Shown: positions 21,241 to 31,880, counted from the stretch's first letter. The stretch: 64,000 nucleotides of DNA from Corynebacterium kutscheri (GCF_000980835.1 NZ_CP011312.1:2170001-2234000), one strand, 5' to 3'. Notes: generated by a model from the sequence alone, not told the origin. Numbers and translations: made by a program.

Positions 21241-22500
21241 CTATTTCTTAGGTTCTAGAACTTCCTTACCGACGAAAGGACGCAATGCCTCTGGTACAAC
21301 AACTGACCCATCGGCTTGTTGGTTGTTTTCTAAAATAGCAACCAACCAACGAGTTGTTGCCAAGGTGCCGTTCAAGGTAGCAGCAATTTGTGGTTTACCT
21401 TGTTCATCGCGGTAACGAGTCTGCAAACGTCGAGCTTGGAATGTCGTGCAGTTCGAGGTGGAGGTCAGCTCACGGAAAGTGTTTTGGGTTGGTACCCATG
21501 CTTCGGTATCAAACTTACGAGCTGCCGAAGAACCAAGGTCACCACCAGCAACGTCGATAATGCGATATGGCACCTCAATCGCTGAAAGCATGTCACGTTC
21601 CATATTCAATAGTGCTTGATGCTGGGCCGCTGCTTCTTCTGGTTTGCAATAAACAAACATCTCCAGCTTATCGAATTGGTGTACTCGCAAAATGCCACGG
21701 GTATCTTTGCCATAGGAGCCAGCTTCACGACGGAAACATGATGACCACCCAGCATATTTCTTTGGACCTGCTGAAAGATCAATAATCTCATCACGGTGAT
21801 AACCCGCTAACGCCACCTCAGAAGTACCGACTAGATAGAGATCATCACGTTCTAGGTAATAAACTTCTTCGGCATGTGCTCCTAAGAAACCTGTTCCCTG
21901 CATAATCTCTGGCCGCACCAATACTGGCGGAATCATTAGTTCAAATCCAGCAGCACGTGCTTTTTGTGCAGCTAAAGTCAGCATTCCTAATTGTAAGAAT
22001 GCGCCATCTCCCGTGAGGTAATAAAAACGTGCACCGGAAACCTTCGTCCCACGTTGGACATCAATAAGACCTAAAGATTCACCTAACTCCAGGTGATCTT
22101 TAGGTTCAAAATCAAATTTCGTTATTTCACCAACGTGCTCTAAAACAACAAAATCGTCCTCGCCACCGGCAGGGGCACCCTCAACAATATTGTTGAGCTG
22201 CATTTGCAATTGGTTCACTGCGGCTTCAGCAGCGGCCTGTTCAGTCTCAGCATTTTTTACTTTTGCTTTGAGTTCATCTGATCCTTCTAAAAGTGCCGGG
22301 CGCTCTTCTGGGCTAGCCTGACCAATCTTCTTGCCAAAGGCTTTTTGCTCAGCGCGAAGTTCATCTGCAATTTTGATTGACTCGCGACGCTTTTCATCGG
22401 CAATAATTAGTTGATCAACTAATTCTGGGTTTTCACCACGAGTCAATTGAGACTCGCGCACTACTTCTGGGTTTTCCCGCAAAAACTTAAGATCAATCAT
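21241..22500 (-). CDS. serS: Seryl-tRNA synthetase
   Basis: A 419-residue class II synthetase that charges tRNA-Ser. The N-terminal coiled-coil tRNA-binding arm covers residues about 25-105. Class II motif 2 is [23 protein letters not shown] and motif 3 is [17 protein letters not shown] chose the ATG at 22500 ([10 protein letters not shown]); an extension to 22524 is not typical of the family. Downstream of it on the minus strand lies the acyltransferase gene. Confidence 0.97.
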   Translation of the reverse strand: MIDLKFLRENPEVVRESQLTRGENPELVDQLIIADEKRRESIKIADELRAEQKAFGKKIGQASPEERPALLEGSDELKAKVKNAETEQAAAEAAVNQLQMQLNNIVEGAPAGGEDDFVVLEHVGEITKFDFEPKDHLELGESLGLIDVQRGTKVSGARFYYLTGDGAFLQLGMLTLAAQKARAAGFELMIPPVLVRPEIMQGTGFLGAHAEEVYYLERDDLYLVGTSEVALAGYHRDEIIDLSAGPKKYAGWSSCFRREAGSYGKDTRGILRVHQFDKLEMFVYCKPEEAAAQHQALLNMERDMLSAIEVPYRIIDVAGGDLGSSAARKFDTEAWVPTQNTFRELTSTSNCTTFQARRLQTRYRDEQGKPQIAATLNGTLATTRWLVAILENNQQADGSVVVPEALRPFVGKEVLEPKK

Positions 22501-22744
22501 GCGTAGTAGTTTACCCTGTCTCATCTTTTCATCTGATCACTTTAAAACATCACATGTCACTTAATACGCACCACCCTATTTACTACTCTAAGACACCCAT
22601 CGATCGTGCAAACATTTTCCGTCGAAAAGCGGCATACGTTGTGTTTATACCCAGTAGACAAGAGGCTTATGAAATTTTGGAAAAATTATCCGAATTATTC
22701 CGTTTTAATGACTGGTAATAACCACTGGCACTACTATGAGAAGT

Positions 22745-23500
22745 ATGTCCAAGACTATTCAGGAGTCACCCACCCAGACCCTGACTGGTGGGAAGCGCAT
22801 TCCAAAACATGCTCAACTCAGGGAAATACTTCTTGACCTGTGCCAAAATGAACTCAACCCTGGTGATATGCTGCCAGGAGAACGAGCTCTTGAAGAAACC
22901 TACGGGGTAAGTCGTATTACGGTTCGGCGTGCAATTGGTGATCTTGTTGCTTCCGGGCATCTTCGCCGGGCACGAGGAAAAGGCACTTTTGTCACGCATA
23001 CGCCCATGGTTACCCATACAAGATTATCTAGTTTCAGCGAAGAGATGCAGCGGCAAAATATTAGGGCAACATCAAAAATTTTAGCTTCTGCCTGGGATGT
23101 ACCAGATCACCGAGTATTAGATTTCTTCCATGCCGCCCCACATTCGCAGCATACTCACCTACGACGACTACGTCTTGGCAATGGTGAACCATTATGCATT
23201 GATGACGCCTGGTACAATGATCGTTTTGCGCCAGATCTTCTTGAAAACGACGTATATAAATCCGTATACGCGATTCTTGCTCAACGCTATCTCATGCCCA
23301 TTACTCGTGCGGATCAAACCGTTACGGCTATCGCTGCGTCAAAAATAGATGCAGAAATTCTTAATATCCAACCCAAAGAACCGTTATTAATGGTGACTCG
23401 TTTATCAATCTCGAATGAACACCCCATTGAGCTGTGTGTTTCTTTATATCGACCAGATCGCTATGCTCTACATTCGATAGTAACTCGCCAGCAATACTAA
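22745..23500 (+). CDS. GntR-family regulator, HutC/FarR subfamily
   Basis: A protein of about 251 residues. The winged helix is at about 25-90 (LPGERALEETYGVSRITVRRAIGDLVASGHL, GKGTFV) and a UTRA ligand-binding domain follows (about 95-245). UTRA regulators sense sugars, sugar phosphates or amino acids; the ligand is unknown. It is monocistronic and divergent from serS. I took the ATG at 22745, with GAGAAG before it; an ATG at 22736 is the alternative. Confidence 0.88.
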   Translation: MSKTIQESPTQTLTGGKRIPKHAQLREILLDLCQNELNPGDMLPGERALEETYGVSRITVRRAIGDLVASGHLRRARGKGTFVTHTPMVTHTRLSSFSEEMQRQNIRATSKILASAWDVPDHRVLDFFHAAPHSQHTHLRRLRLGNGEPLCIDDAWYNDRFAPDLLENDVYKSVYAILAQRYLMPITRADQTVTAIAASKIDAEILNIQPKEPLLMVTRLSISNEHPIELCVSLYRPDRYALHSIVTRQQY

Positions 23501-23558
23501 CTGCTAAGAGCTAAAAAACTAGTCTGTTTTTGGTGATAGTGGCATGATTGGAGGCACT

Positions 23559-24578
23559 ATGAGTAATTTTTGGCGTTCCGCACTAGCCACCCGCACGATG
23601 CTTATTGCAGCACTCACCGTATCTGTGGGACTAGGCAGCTATAACTGGGGTACAACATCTGATACTATCCGCCCGTCAAATTCCTCTAGTAGCTCAAACA
23701 CGAAGCAAGTTAATCCTGCTACTTTCACCACCGCAGATACCGGATCTTGTTTGACATGGGAAAGCACTGATGGTGTCATTTCTAATTTTGAGCAAACGGA
23801 TTGTGCCGGCGAGCATCGCTTTGAAATTTCTTCCCGGGAAGATTTAAGTGCCTATCCTTCTTCTGAATTTGGTTCTGATGCAAGCATGCCGAATTTAACT
23901 CGTCAAGCTCAATTACGTGAAGAGCTCTGTTATAACTCAACAATTTCTTATCTTGGCGGAACCTTTGATCCACTAGGACGTTATTCGGTGGCTTCTATTT
24001 TGCCACCGGAGACGGAATGGGCTGCTGGTGATCGCACTCTTTTATGTGGGGTACAAGCAACCGATGATAACGGCACAGTAATTATGACTACCGGTAATGC
24101 TGCGAATCAGGATCAAGCCCGAACTTTTGCTGCTGGGCAATGTCTTTTTGTTGATGCAGCAAGTGCTACGCACATTGTTGATTGTGCCCAAGACCATCAT
24201 TTGGAAATAACTTCGGTGGTTGATCTTCAACCTGCTTTTCCAGATCGTATCCCTAATATTGAGGAACAAGATGCACATTTACAAAGCGTGTGCACTCAAG
24301 CTGCCCTTGATTATTTAGGCAGTGATGATGCTTTGTATTACTCCACCCTGCAACCATTCTGGACTACGCTAAATTCTAATTCCTGGTCAGGTGGTTCGCA
24401 TAGTGTGAACTGTGCGTTAACTAAAGCTACGCCAGAAAAAGGGTTTGCGGTTTTAAGCGGTAGTGCAAAAACTGGTTTTACTATTAATGGTCAGGCTCCA
24501 GAGTCTTTACCAGAGCGAGCCCCCATTGTTAATCCAGAAGCGTTAGCTTCCTTAGCACCGGCGGCAGAAAATGGTTGA
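23559..24578 (+). CDS. Septum-formation family membrane-anchored protein (Rv3835 type)
   Basis: A 339-residue protein with one N-terminal membrane anchor (residues about 10-32) and a long extracytoplasmic part. Two repeats of the septum_form type are visible, each with a CL...DCA..H.LEI pattern (DCAGEHRFEI and DCAQDHHLEI), with paired cysteines likely to form disulfides. The start is the ATG at 23559, because GGAGG lies five bases before it; an upstream ATG at 23544 lacks this. The gene overlaps the next by 8 bp. The molecular role is not known. Confidence 0.82.
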   Translation: MSNFWRSALATRTMLIAALTVSVGLGSYNWGTTSDTIRPSNSSSSSNTKQVNPATFTTADTGSCLTWESTDGVISNFEQTDCAGEHRFEISSREDLSAYPSSEFGSDASMPNLTRQAQLREELCYNSTISYLGGTFDPLGRYSVASILPPETEWAAGDRTLLCGVQATDDNGTVIMTTGNAANQDQARTFAAGQCLFVDAASATHIVDCAQDHHLEITSVVDLQPAFPDRIPNIEEQDAHLQSVCTQAALDYLGSDDALYYSTLQPFWTTLNSNSWSGGSHSVNCALTKATPEKGFAVLSGSAKTGFTINGQAPESLPERAPIVNPEALASLAPAAENG

Positions 24579-24918
24579 AATCAGCAATGAACGCTTTGAG
24601 GAACTCGTCGATCAGGCACTCAGCGAGATTCCGGAATCAATGACCAAGCATGTCCGTAATCTCGCGGTACTCATTGAAGAATACCACCCAGAAAGACCTA
24701 GTATTCTTGGGCTTTATACCGGTGTAGCACTGCCACAACGCACTTTTGATCACACCGGTTTTTTACCTGATACCATCACAATTTATCGAGAAGCGCTCAA
24801 GGCCTATTGTTATACCGAAGAAGAACTAGTTGAGCAGACCCGCATTACGGTCATGCATGAAATCGGGCATTACTTTGGCCTAGACGAAGATGATCTCCAT
24901 AGACTCGGTTATGGGTAA
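24571..24918 (+). CDS. Small zincin-like metallopeptidase family protein
   Basis: A 115-residue cytoplasmic protein with the zinc-protease motif HEIGHYFGLDED near the C-terminus, where the third ligand would be Asp. It is the usual size for this actinobacterial family (Rv3836 type). It overlaps the preceding membrane protein gene by 8 bp, and the pair is conserved together in mycobacteria. Proteolytic activity and substrate are not established by the sequence. Confidence 0.85.
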   Translation: MVEISNERFEELVDQALSEIPESMTKHVRNLAVLIEEYHPERPSILGLYTGVALPQRTFDHTGFLPDTITIYREALKAYCYTEEELVEQTRITVMHEIGHYFGLDEDDLHRLGYG

Positions 24919-24943
24919 ATCTCTTCACTAAGCTTTTCGACGA

Positions 24944-25585
24944 TTAACCTAGCTTTTCGTTAGCCCATTGCAAGCAATGCCAGGTACCAAAATAATCCTG
25001 TGGTTCTAAAATAATCATTCCACAATTCTGCATATATACAGTACGAACAACTTCATCTGGTACATCAGAAGAATAGTAACCTGCAATCCGCATCGCAGCG
25101 CCATGGGTAACAACAAGATAGTCCTGGTCGGTTTCCATTATCCGACTAGCAAGAGTATCGAGTACTGGTTGAAAACGCTCAAGCACTTGCGTCGCTGATT
25201 CTCCACCGGGCATTGCGGTATCTGGTTGTCGATGCATCCAACCATACAATGCTTTGAGGTACTGCTCATGTGCTTCCTCGCTAGCAGATGCTTCATAATC
25301 ACCAGCAAAAATCTCATGGATTCCGGGTGTTACTTCCACGGTAAGATCCAACCCACGGGCTTGGGTATATGATTGTGCAACTGCCACTGCGGTTTGTTGC
25401 GCCCGGAGTGCAACAGAGCAAAGAATCCCACCAAGATTTATTCCAAGATCAGCTAACTCTTGACCCGCTGCATGGGCTTGCTGCCTACCAATGACGCTAA
25501 GCTCGGCTCCTGGCGGGCGCGTATCTAAAATATGCGCCGCATTTGCCAAGGTGCGTCCGTGTCTTAATAAAATGATTCTTCCCAT
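24944..25585 (-). CDS. Histidine phosphatase family protein (phosphoglycerate mutase-like)
   Basis: A 213-residue enzyme with the N-terminal RHGRT catalytic motif (residues 8-12), SVALRAQQTA carrying the second Arg, a central Glu region (EIFAGDYE) and the second catalytic His in VVTHGAAMR. It is the Rv3837c-type paralogue, not a glycolytic mutase by length. It follows pheA with 3 bp between, so the two are likely co-transcribed. Confidence 0.9.
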   Translation of the reverse strand: MGRIILLRHGRTLANAAHILDTRPPGAELSVIGRQQAHAAGQELADLGINLGGILCSVALRAQQTAVAVAQSYTQARGLDLTVEVTPGIHEIFAGDYEASASEEAHEQYLKALYGWMHRQPDTAMPGGESATQVLERFQPVLDTLASRIMETDQDYLVVTHGAAMRIAGYYSSDVPDEVVRTVYMQNCGMIILEPQDYFGTWHCLQWANEKLG

Positions 25586-25588
25586 GGG

Positions 25589-26542
25589 TTACCGGTCTTT
25601 CTCGCTATCTGGTTTTCCTTCTCGAATACTGCGAACCCACCTATCGGCTTGCTGTAATCGATAGTCATCTCGCTCAAGTTCTTTTTCGCGTGCATTGGCA
25701 TTATCTGCTGGCCAGGAACCTAAAAAATGTACCTGTTCACAGTGCATATACAACGCACGTAATGCTTCTGCTACCGGTAGATCATCAATATGCCCATTAA
25801 ATTCCACATGGAATCGGTAGTCACCTAAACCTTGCGCAATAGGTCGCGATTCGATTCGGCTTAAATCCACCCCACGTAAAGAAAACTCATTAAGAGCTGA
25901 CACCAGTGAACCAGGTTTATTAGGCAAAATAAAAACTACTGCAGTGCGATCTGTACCACTACGCGGCGCAGGCCGCCCAGCTGTGGAGACTACAACAAAA
26001 CGAGTTCTTGCTCCTACTACATCTGCTACTTGGTCTTCGATAATTTCCAAACCATACTTGTGCGCAGCTAACCGTGGTGCGGCAGCAATATCTGCTCGCC
26101 CCTGCGCAACCTCAATAGCAGCCTGCGCATTCGAAGGTGCTGGAGAAAATTCATAGCTGCCAATATTATCGCGTAACCATTTTTTCACTTGTTGATGAGC
26201 CACCGGATGTGTAGTTACGACCGGATTTTCTCCTATGGGTTTCCCTGGAGATTTCATCACTGTAAAAGCAATTGGTAAATCAAGCTCGTCATAGATTTGT
26301 ACTCCACATCCGGCAGCGAGCGCATCATAAGCCGGGGTGACAAAACCGTCCACGGAATTTTCAATCGCCACACACGCAAAATCTGCAGTGCCCTGACGTA
26401 CTGTTTCAATGGCTTCATAGGGAGTTTTTAACGGTAGTGCCTGGATATCTTTGTCTCCAAAGCTACCTCGGTGAATAAACTTCTGCATTGCAGCCTCAGT
26501 AAAAGTTCCTTCTGGGCCTAAATATGCAACGACGACACTCAT
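25589..26542 (-). CDS. pheA: Prephenate dehydratase
   Basis: A 317-residue monofunctional enzyme converting prephenate to phenylpyruvate. The N-terminal periplasmic-binding-like fold starts GPEGTFTEAA; the catalytic Thr motif is ARTRFVVV (about residues 176-183). The C-terminal ACT domain (about 205-280) has the phenylalanine-binding features PGSLVSALNEF and SRIESRP, so feedback inhibition is expected. It is divergent from the amidase gene with only 29 bp between starts. Confidence 0.95.
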   Translation of the reverse strand: MSVVVAYLGPEGTFTEAAMQKFIHRGSFGDKDIQALPLKTPYEAIETVRQGTADFACVAIENSVDGFVTPAYDALAAGCGVQIYDELDLPIAFTVMKSPGKPIGENPVVTTHPVAHQQVKKWLRDNIGSYEFSPAPSNAQAAIEVAQGRADIAAAPRLAAHKYGLEIIEDQVADVVGARTRFVVVSTAGRPAPRSGTDRTAVVFILPNKPGSLVSALNEFSLRGVDLSRIESRPIAQGLGDYRFHVEFNGHIDDLPVAEALRALYMHCEQVHFLGSWPADNANAREKELERDDYRLQQADRWVRSIREGKPDSEKDR

Positions 26543-26571
26543 AGCCTCTAGCTTAGCGGTACGCTTATTTC

Positions 26572-27786
26572 ATGTCCGATGCGCTTACTATGCTTCACAG
26601 TCGAATCGATGCCCTCGCTGATATTGTTGCTAACAATGATGCCAGTATTCACGGATTCGCGTACTTTGATGCGGCAGCTGCGCACGAAGAGGCTGACAAA
26701 GCATTTGCACAATCACGGCCTCAGCAGGACTTATTAGGCTGGATCATTCCAGCGAAAGATCTCTCAGATGTTGCTGGCTATCCCACGACTCTTGGTAATG
26801 TGCAACGCACATATCAGGCAATAGACACCGAAAAATTTATTCAAAACTACATTGCCCGAGGTGCAATCATTGGCGCAAAAACTTTGGCTCCTGAATTTGG
26901 ACTGAGTGCCTATACCGAACCGGTCGGTTTAGCTCACCCAGTCAATCCATTGTTACCGGGGTGTACGCCGGGTGGTAGTTCTGGTGGGGCTGCGGTCGCT
27001 GTTGCGCGTGGATTTGTTCGCGCTGCTCACGGTTCCGACGGTGGCGGATCGATCCGTATTCCTGCCGCCTGTACTGGTCTTATTGGGTTTAAACCAGCAC
27101 ATAACACCTACCAAGCAGTTCCAGTTTCGCAAGGCTTTCTTACTGCCACGCTAGATGATGCTGCTTTTCTCTCCCGAATCACACCACGCAAACGAACACT
27201 AAAAATTGGTGTACTTACTCAACCCGTTCATGCAGAAGTGACTGTAGAAGAGTCCATGTTAGCTGCTGTAGATCAAGCAGCAAGTAAACTTTCCGCATAT
27301 GGGCACAGCGTGGCTACCCTATCGCGCCCCTACGGCAACCAGCCTATTGAAGCTTTTAAAGATATTTTATGTTTGCGTTCTACTCAGATCACTGGTGAAG
27401 CATCACCCCTGGTGCACTGGTTACGTGAGCGTGGACATAGTATTAGCGAATCCCGTCGTAATGAGGCAATAACTGAATTTATGAGCGTTAAAAAGCAGTT
27501 ACTCAGCGCGTGGGAATGCGATGTTGTGCTTACTCCTACGCTTGCCTTTACTCCCCCACCACTAGGCTATTTTTCTCAACTCGCCCCCGAAGAAGATTTT
27601 TATGCTCAAACTCAATGGACACCATGGGCAACTATGTTCAATATGTCTGGTGGAGCAGCACTTTCGCTTCCGCTGCCTACTACTAATGGCTACCCAATCA
27701 GCGTGCATTTAGGCAGTTTGCGAGTTAGTGGTGCCGAGCTTTTTGGACTAGCACAGCAATTACTCACCCCCTCACGCAACACATAA
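26572..27786 (+). CDS. Amidase-signature family amidase
   Basis: A 404-residue hydrolase with the Ser-Ser-Lys triad. The lysine is in GAKTLAPEFG (about residue 103), the glycine/serine-rich core is TPGGSSGGAAVAVARG, and the nucleophile region is GSDGGGSIRIPAACTG. It is shorter than GatA and lacks its context, so it is a general amidase of unknown substrate. The start at 26572 lies very close to divergent pheA; a downstream ATG at 26587 is possible. Confidence 0.9.
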   Translation: MSDALTMLHSRIDALADIVANNDASIHGFAYFDAAAAHEEADKAFAQSRPQQDLLGWIIPAKDLSDVAGYPTTLGNVQRTYQAIDTEKFIQNYIARGAIIGAKTLAPEFGLSAYTEPVGLAHPVNPLLPGCTPGGSSGGAAVAVARGFVRAAHGSDGGGSIRIPAACTGLIGFKPAHNTYQAVPVSQGFLTATLDDAAFLSRITPRKRTLKIGVLTQPVHAEVTVEESMLAAVDQAASKLSAYGHSVATLSRPYGNQPIEAFKDILCLRSTQITGEASPLVHWLRERGHSISESRRNEAITEFMSVKKQLLSAWECDVVLTPTLAFTPPPLGYFSQLAPEEDFYAQTQWTPWATMFNMSGGAALSLPLPTTNGYPISVHLGSLRVSGAELFGLAQQLLTPSRNT

Positions 27787-27854
27787 CAGTACTGCGATTA
27801 ATAAGGTTATTATTTTTTATTAAACTTAAGCCTTATTTTCGACTATCAAACATT

Positions 27855-28670
27855 ATGTCTTCTACTTTTCTCTTCCCTCCTGGTTCAACACGGAATCGAC
27901 TGCTGTGCGAAATAGCAATTGTTTTGACCATTACTTTTGGCATTTCTGGGTTGCGCAGCCTCTTCCGACTCATCGATGCCTTGCTATCGCCACAACCAAT
28001 CAATGAGCAATCGGTTGCTATTACTACTTCCCAAGCAGATCATTCGTGGATTGATCTTGCCTTGCAATTATCCAGTGCAGCAGTACTTTTTGGTTGGGGA
28101 TTCTTAGCACTTTATTTGCTGTCCGCACCACTTTTATTCACAACAAAAAACTCTGTGAGCAAAGAAGAATCTTCGCATCACTTGCTGGCACCAATTCTTC
28201 GCTTTTTTGCAGCTAAAGATCTCCTGCAGGGAGGCGCATTAGCTGCGCTTATTGGCTTCCCCGGATTGTTGTTATATGTCGCAGCAATAAAATTTGGTTG
28301 GTCAAAGCAAGTAATTCCAACCACTTTTGATCATTTATGGTGGGAAATTCCAGTCATTTTATTATGGTCTGCTGCTAATGCTTTTGCCGAAGAAGTAGTA
28401 GTCGTTATGTGGTTTATTACCCGGCTGCGTCAACTGGGTAATTCTGTGCCGGTAGCTATTATGTACTCCGCTATTCTGCGTGGTTCCTATCATCTTTATC
28501 AGGGGGCATCTGCCGGTTTGGGAAATCTCATTATGGGATTAATCTTTGGCTTCTTCTTCTATAAAACAGGACGCATCTGGCCACTTATTATTGGGCATTT
28601 AGCTATCGATGTTGTCGCTTTTATCGGTTATGCGCTCTTAGATGGAAATCTCAGTTTCCTTGGGATTTAA
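27855..28670 (+). CDS. CPBP-family intramembrane protease
   Basis: A 271-residue membrane protein with about seven to eight helices. The glutamate pair is in FAEEVVVV, the second-motif histidine in RGSYHLYQG and the third in IGHLAIDVVAF, as in Rce1/CPBP enzymes. In actinobacterial members the Arg of the classical EExxxR is often replaced, as here. It is monocistronic, with an A/T-rich promoter region at 27787-27854. The substrate is unknown. Confidence 0.85.
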   Translation: MSSTFLFPPGSTRNRLLCEIAIVLTITFGISGLRSLFRLIDALLSPQPINEQSVAITTSQADHSWIDLALQLSSAAVLFGWGFLALYLLSAPLLFTTKNSVSKEESSHHLLAPILRFFAAKDLLQGGALAALIGFPGLLLYVAAIKFGWSKQVIPTTFDHLWWEIPVILLWSAANAFAEEVVVVMWFITRLRQLGNSVPVAIMYSAILRGSYHLYQGASAGLGNLIMGLIFGFFFYKTGRIWPLIIGHLAIDVVAFIGYALLDGNLSFLGI

Positions 28671-28804
28671 TCCCATCTACATACACGTCTCACGCTGCTG
28701 AGCGGGATATATTAATGTGTTTTAATTCCCAAGCAGGGTAAGGTAACACTGGTAACAGTATTAATTTTTCATTAACTTTTTTCGCAATGACCGGGAGGAA
28801 CGCG

Positions 28805-30109
28805 GTGGGTACAGAGCAACCATCTTTTCGGGATGAGTACGTCCTCGGTGCCGACGGAAAACCGATCCTTGATCGTTTTGGACGTCCTGTCAGGCGACGC
28901 CCCACGACTCAGCGCCCACCCCGACGCAATGGGCAACGTACTCAGCCACCGCATCAGGTGCAGCATAATGATCCGCCTCCCACTAGGTACAATAGTCAGC
29001 CAACGCGTTTCGACGGCTTTGCTGCACAGCAACCTCGCGTTAGTCAACAATCACGTCCTGCACAACAACCGCGTCAGTATATTCCTCCGACACAGCAGCG
29101 CAGCCGCAGCAGCTATGCTAGCCCAGCTGCACCACAATCTAGACAAAAAGTATTACCGCATAATGCCTATGCTGCACCTGCTCAGCCTCGTCGAAAGAAA
29201 AAGAATTTCCGCGCCTCCGGCTGCTTATCAATTTTTACCTGGTTGCTAGCAATAATTGTGGTGCTATCACTTGCGACAACCTTCTGGCTTGATTCAAAAC
29301 TTAATCGCACTTCCGCTAAACCAGCTACCCAGGTAGCTAATACTGCCGGAACCAACTGGCTTTTAGTAGGTTCAGATTCTCGTGCGGGGTTAAGCGAGGA
29401 GGAAGTCCAGATTTTAGGTACCGGTGGGGATCTCGGTTCTATGCGAACCGATACCATTATGGTGCTGCATCTGAGTAAAGCTGGCGAAGCAACGCTTATT
29501 TCTTTACCGCGAGATTCTTATGTGAATATCCCAGGTTACGGCATGAATAAGATCAATGCTGCCTTTACTTTTGGTGGTGCACCACTCTTAATGCAAACTG
29601 TAGAAGAAGCTACTGGGTTACGCATTGATCATTATGCAGAGATCGGCATGGGTGGACTTGCACACACTGTCGATGCAATCGGTGGAATTGAGATTTGTCC
29701 TGCAGAACCGATTAATGATCCACTAGCTAACCTCAATATTCAAGCAGGTTGCCAAACTGTTGATGGTCCCACTGCACTAGGATATGTGCGTACCCGAGCT
29801 ACTGCGCTAGGCGATCTTGATCGAGTACAACGTCAGCGTGAATTCTTTGCTGCATTAGTTGCTAAGCTCACTTCAACTGGCACGCTAGCTAATCCTTTCC
29901 GTATTATTCCCACGATTAATACGGTTGCTAATAGTTTTACGGTAGACGAAAAAGACCATATTTGGCATCTACTGCGGGTTGCTTTAGCTATGCGCGGCGG
30001 CCTGACCACTGAGACCGTTCCTTATGCCGGCTTTGCCGATTATGATGTCGGAAATGTGGTGCTGTGGGATGAACCTGCCGCCCAAGCTCTCTTCCAGGGG
30101 TTAAGTTAG
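28805..30109 (+). CDS. LytR-CpsA-Psr (LCP) family protein, probable arabinogalactan-peptidoglycan ligase
   Basis: A 434-residue protein starting at GTG 28805, placed by the GGGAGGAA site at 28793-28800; the in-frame ATG at 28787 would put that site inside the gene. Residues 1-130 are disordered, rich in Gln, Pro and Arg; one membrane helix is near 140-165; the LCP domain follows with the conserved acidic/Arg residues in GSDSRAG, RTDTIMV, SLPRDSYV and RTRATALGDLDRVQRQ. Family members transfer polyprenyl-linked polymers to peptidoglycan; in Corynebacterium that polymer is mainly arabinogalactan. The mycobacterial positional relative is Rv3840. Confidence 0.88.
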   Translation: MGTEQPSFRDEYVLGADGKPILDRFGRPVRRRPTTQRPPRRNGQRTQPPHQVQHNDPPPTRYNSQPTRFDGFAAQQPRVSQQSRPAQQPRQYIPPTQQRSRSSYASPAAPQSRQKVLPHNAYAAPAQPRRKKKNFRASGCLSIFTWLLAIIVVLSLATTFWLDSKLNRTSAKPATQVANTAGTNWLLVGSDSRAGLSEEEVQILGTGGDLGSMRTDTIMVLHLSKAGEATLISLPRDSYVNIPGYGMNKINAAFTFGGAPLLMQTVEEATGLRIDHYAEIGMGGLAHTVDAIGGIEICPAEPINDPLANLNIQAGCQTVDGPTALGYVRTRATALGDLDRVQRQREFFAALVAKLTSTGTLANPFRIIPTINTVANSFTVDEKDHIWHLLRVALAMRGGLTTETVPYAGFADYDVGNVVLWDEPAAQALFQGLS

Positions 30110-30121
30110 TATTAGCCCTTT

Positions 30122-31630
30122 TTATAGGGTTTGATGTGTTTTCTGTCGATTACGCTCCACCCAAAAATCAGCGTTTTTGATTCCCAGACGCTCTGGATCA
30201 AAAACTGGCTCTTGTCCTTGTTTGCGTTGGCGTTGATAATCGCGGAAGGTTTTTAATGCTGGTGTCTGGATAATCAAAATGGCGATGATATTAAGCCATG
30301 CGGTTGTCCCGGCACCAATATCACCTAGCGCCCACGCAGTACCTGGAGTAGTAATCGCGCCAATAACTACTGAAAGAACTACCACTGTCCGTAAAAGCCA
30401 AATAATTGCCCGTCGGGCTGTCTTATTTTTTACCCACCGATTGAGATAGGCTGCATTGACCTCGGCAAGATAGTAGTAAGCCAGGATCGTGGTAAAAGCA
30501 AAGAAAGCAATGGCAATAGCAACAAAGCTTGCTCCTACCCCGGAGATTAAAGAGTCAAGTCCGGCCTGAACAAACCCTGGTCCCACCGCTATTCCATCGG
30601 CTAAAGAACCCGAGTAGATAACTGCACCAGCCTCCGTTTCTCCAGAAAAAACTTTATACATATCGGTAGAGATAATGATGAATGCTGTTGCCGAGCACAC
30701 AAAAAGCGTATCTACGTATACCGAAAAAGCTTGGACAAAACCTTGTTGTGCAGGATGGGATACCTCTGCAGCTGCGCCATGGTGAGGACCAGTTCCTTGT
30801 CCTGCCTCATTGGAGTAAATGCCACGCTTGACTCCCCACATGATTGCAGCACCTAGTAATCCGGCAAAAGTAGATTCAAGGTTAAATGCTGAACGGAAGA
30901 TTAATAAGAACACATCGTCGATTTGGTTAAAATGAAGCAGCATAACTACGACCGAAATCAAGATATATACACCGGCCATAAATGGAACGATATATTCGGC
31001 GAAGGTAGCAATACGTTTAATACCGCCGATAATAATCGTCAATAGCACCACCGCAATACATAGTGCTGTGATCCGGGTATCTACACCCCAGGCGTTACTC
31101 AGCGCTGCTGCAATTCCGTTCGCTTGAATTCCCGGAAGAAAGTAACTGGTAGCAATAATCATGGCAATAGCAAAAACTACCGCGTAAATCACCATCACTG
31201 GAGCAGCCTTAGTGTGCTGATATGCTTTTTCGATATAGAAGGCTGGCCCACCTCGATACTCACCGCTATCACGATCATGTTCTTTGTATATCTGCGCCAG
31301 AGTGCACTCAATAAAACTAGTTGCAGCTCCCAAACCAGCAACAACCCACATCCAGAACACTGCTCCGGGACCACCAAAAGCAATAGCTGTAGCGACACCA
31401 GCAATATTGCCTACTCCCACACGTCCAGCTAGTGCCAACATTAATGCTTGAAAAGAAGAAATGCCATTTTCCGACTTATCGCCATTTCGCAATTGACGCA
31501 GCATATCTGGCAAACATCGGATTTGTAAGAACCCAGTCACAACAGTGAAATACAACCCTGCACCTAGACACAAGAAAATAAGCGCTGGTGACCAAATGAG
31601 GGAACCTAGAGTATCCAAAAAACCAACCAT
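30122..31630 (-). CDS. Sodium:alanine/glycine symporter (AGCS family)
   Basis: A 502-residue transporter with about eleven helices. Family signatures include GRVGVGNIAGVATAIAFGGPGAVFWMW near residues 68-95 and GVKRGIYSNEAGQGTGPHH near 265-285. It imports alanine or glycine with sodium. The start is the ATG at 31630 with GGAGG in front; an ATG at 31642 would overlap that site. Its end faces the LCP gene, with a weak hairpin near 30115-30132 between them. Confidence 0.93.
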   Translation of the reverse strand: MVGFLDTLGSLIWSPALIFLCLGAGLYFTVVTGFLQIRCLPDMLRQLRNGDKSENGISSFQALMLALAGRVGVGNIAGVATAIAFGGPGAVFWMWVVAGLGAATSFIECTLAQIYKEHDRDSGEYRGGPAFYIEKAYQHTKAAPVMVIYAVVFAIAMIIATSYFLPGIQANGIAAALSNAWGVDTRITALCIAVVLLTIIIGGIKRIATFAEYIVPFMAGVYILISVVVMLLHFNQIDDVFLLIFRSAFNLESTFAGLLGAAIMWGVKRGIYSNEAGQGTGPHHGAAAEVSHPAQQGFVQAFSVYVDTLFVCSATAFIIISTDMYKVFSGETEAGAVIYSGSLADGIAVGPGFVQAGLDSLISGVGASFVAIAIAFFAFTTILAYYYLAEVNAAYLNRWVKNKTARRAIIWLLRTVVVLSVVIGAITTPGTAWALGDIGAGTTAWLNIIAILIIQTPALKTFRDYQRQRKQGQEPVFDPERLGIKNADFWVERNRQKTHQTL

Positions 31631-31840
31631 AGTGCCCTCCATATCTCATAAAAATTATTTCTGCCCTACCGTGTTGTATAAAACCGCCGGATAAAAAGAC
31701 GTAGCGCCTTATTACCGAGTACAAGAGCAGTTTTCTGTCCCCACACTATAAGCCTATTGCATGATAGAAACCGAATAATGCTCCCCAGAACCGTCTGTAT
31801 ATATCTCCTACTTCACTTGCTAGTTATTCAAAAAAGAAAA

Positions 31841-31880
31841 ACCTCGACTATAAAACAGAACAAACCTGTTTAGTCGAGGT
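31841..31880. terminator. Bidirectional-looking terminator
   Basis: Outer arms ACCTCGACTA and TAGTCGAGGT (10 bp, perfect) enclose inner arms AAACAG and CTGTTT. A-rich flanks lie on both sides. On the minus strand it follows the DUF5926 gene by 38 bases. Confidence 0.85.
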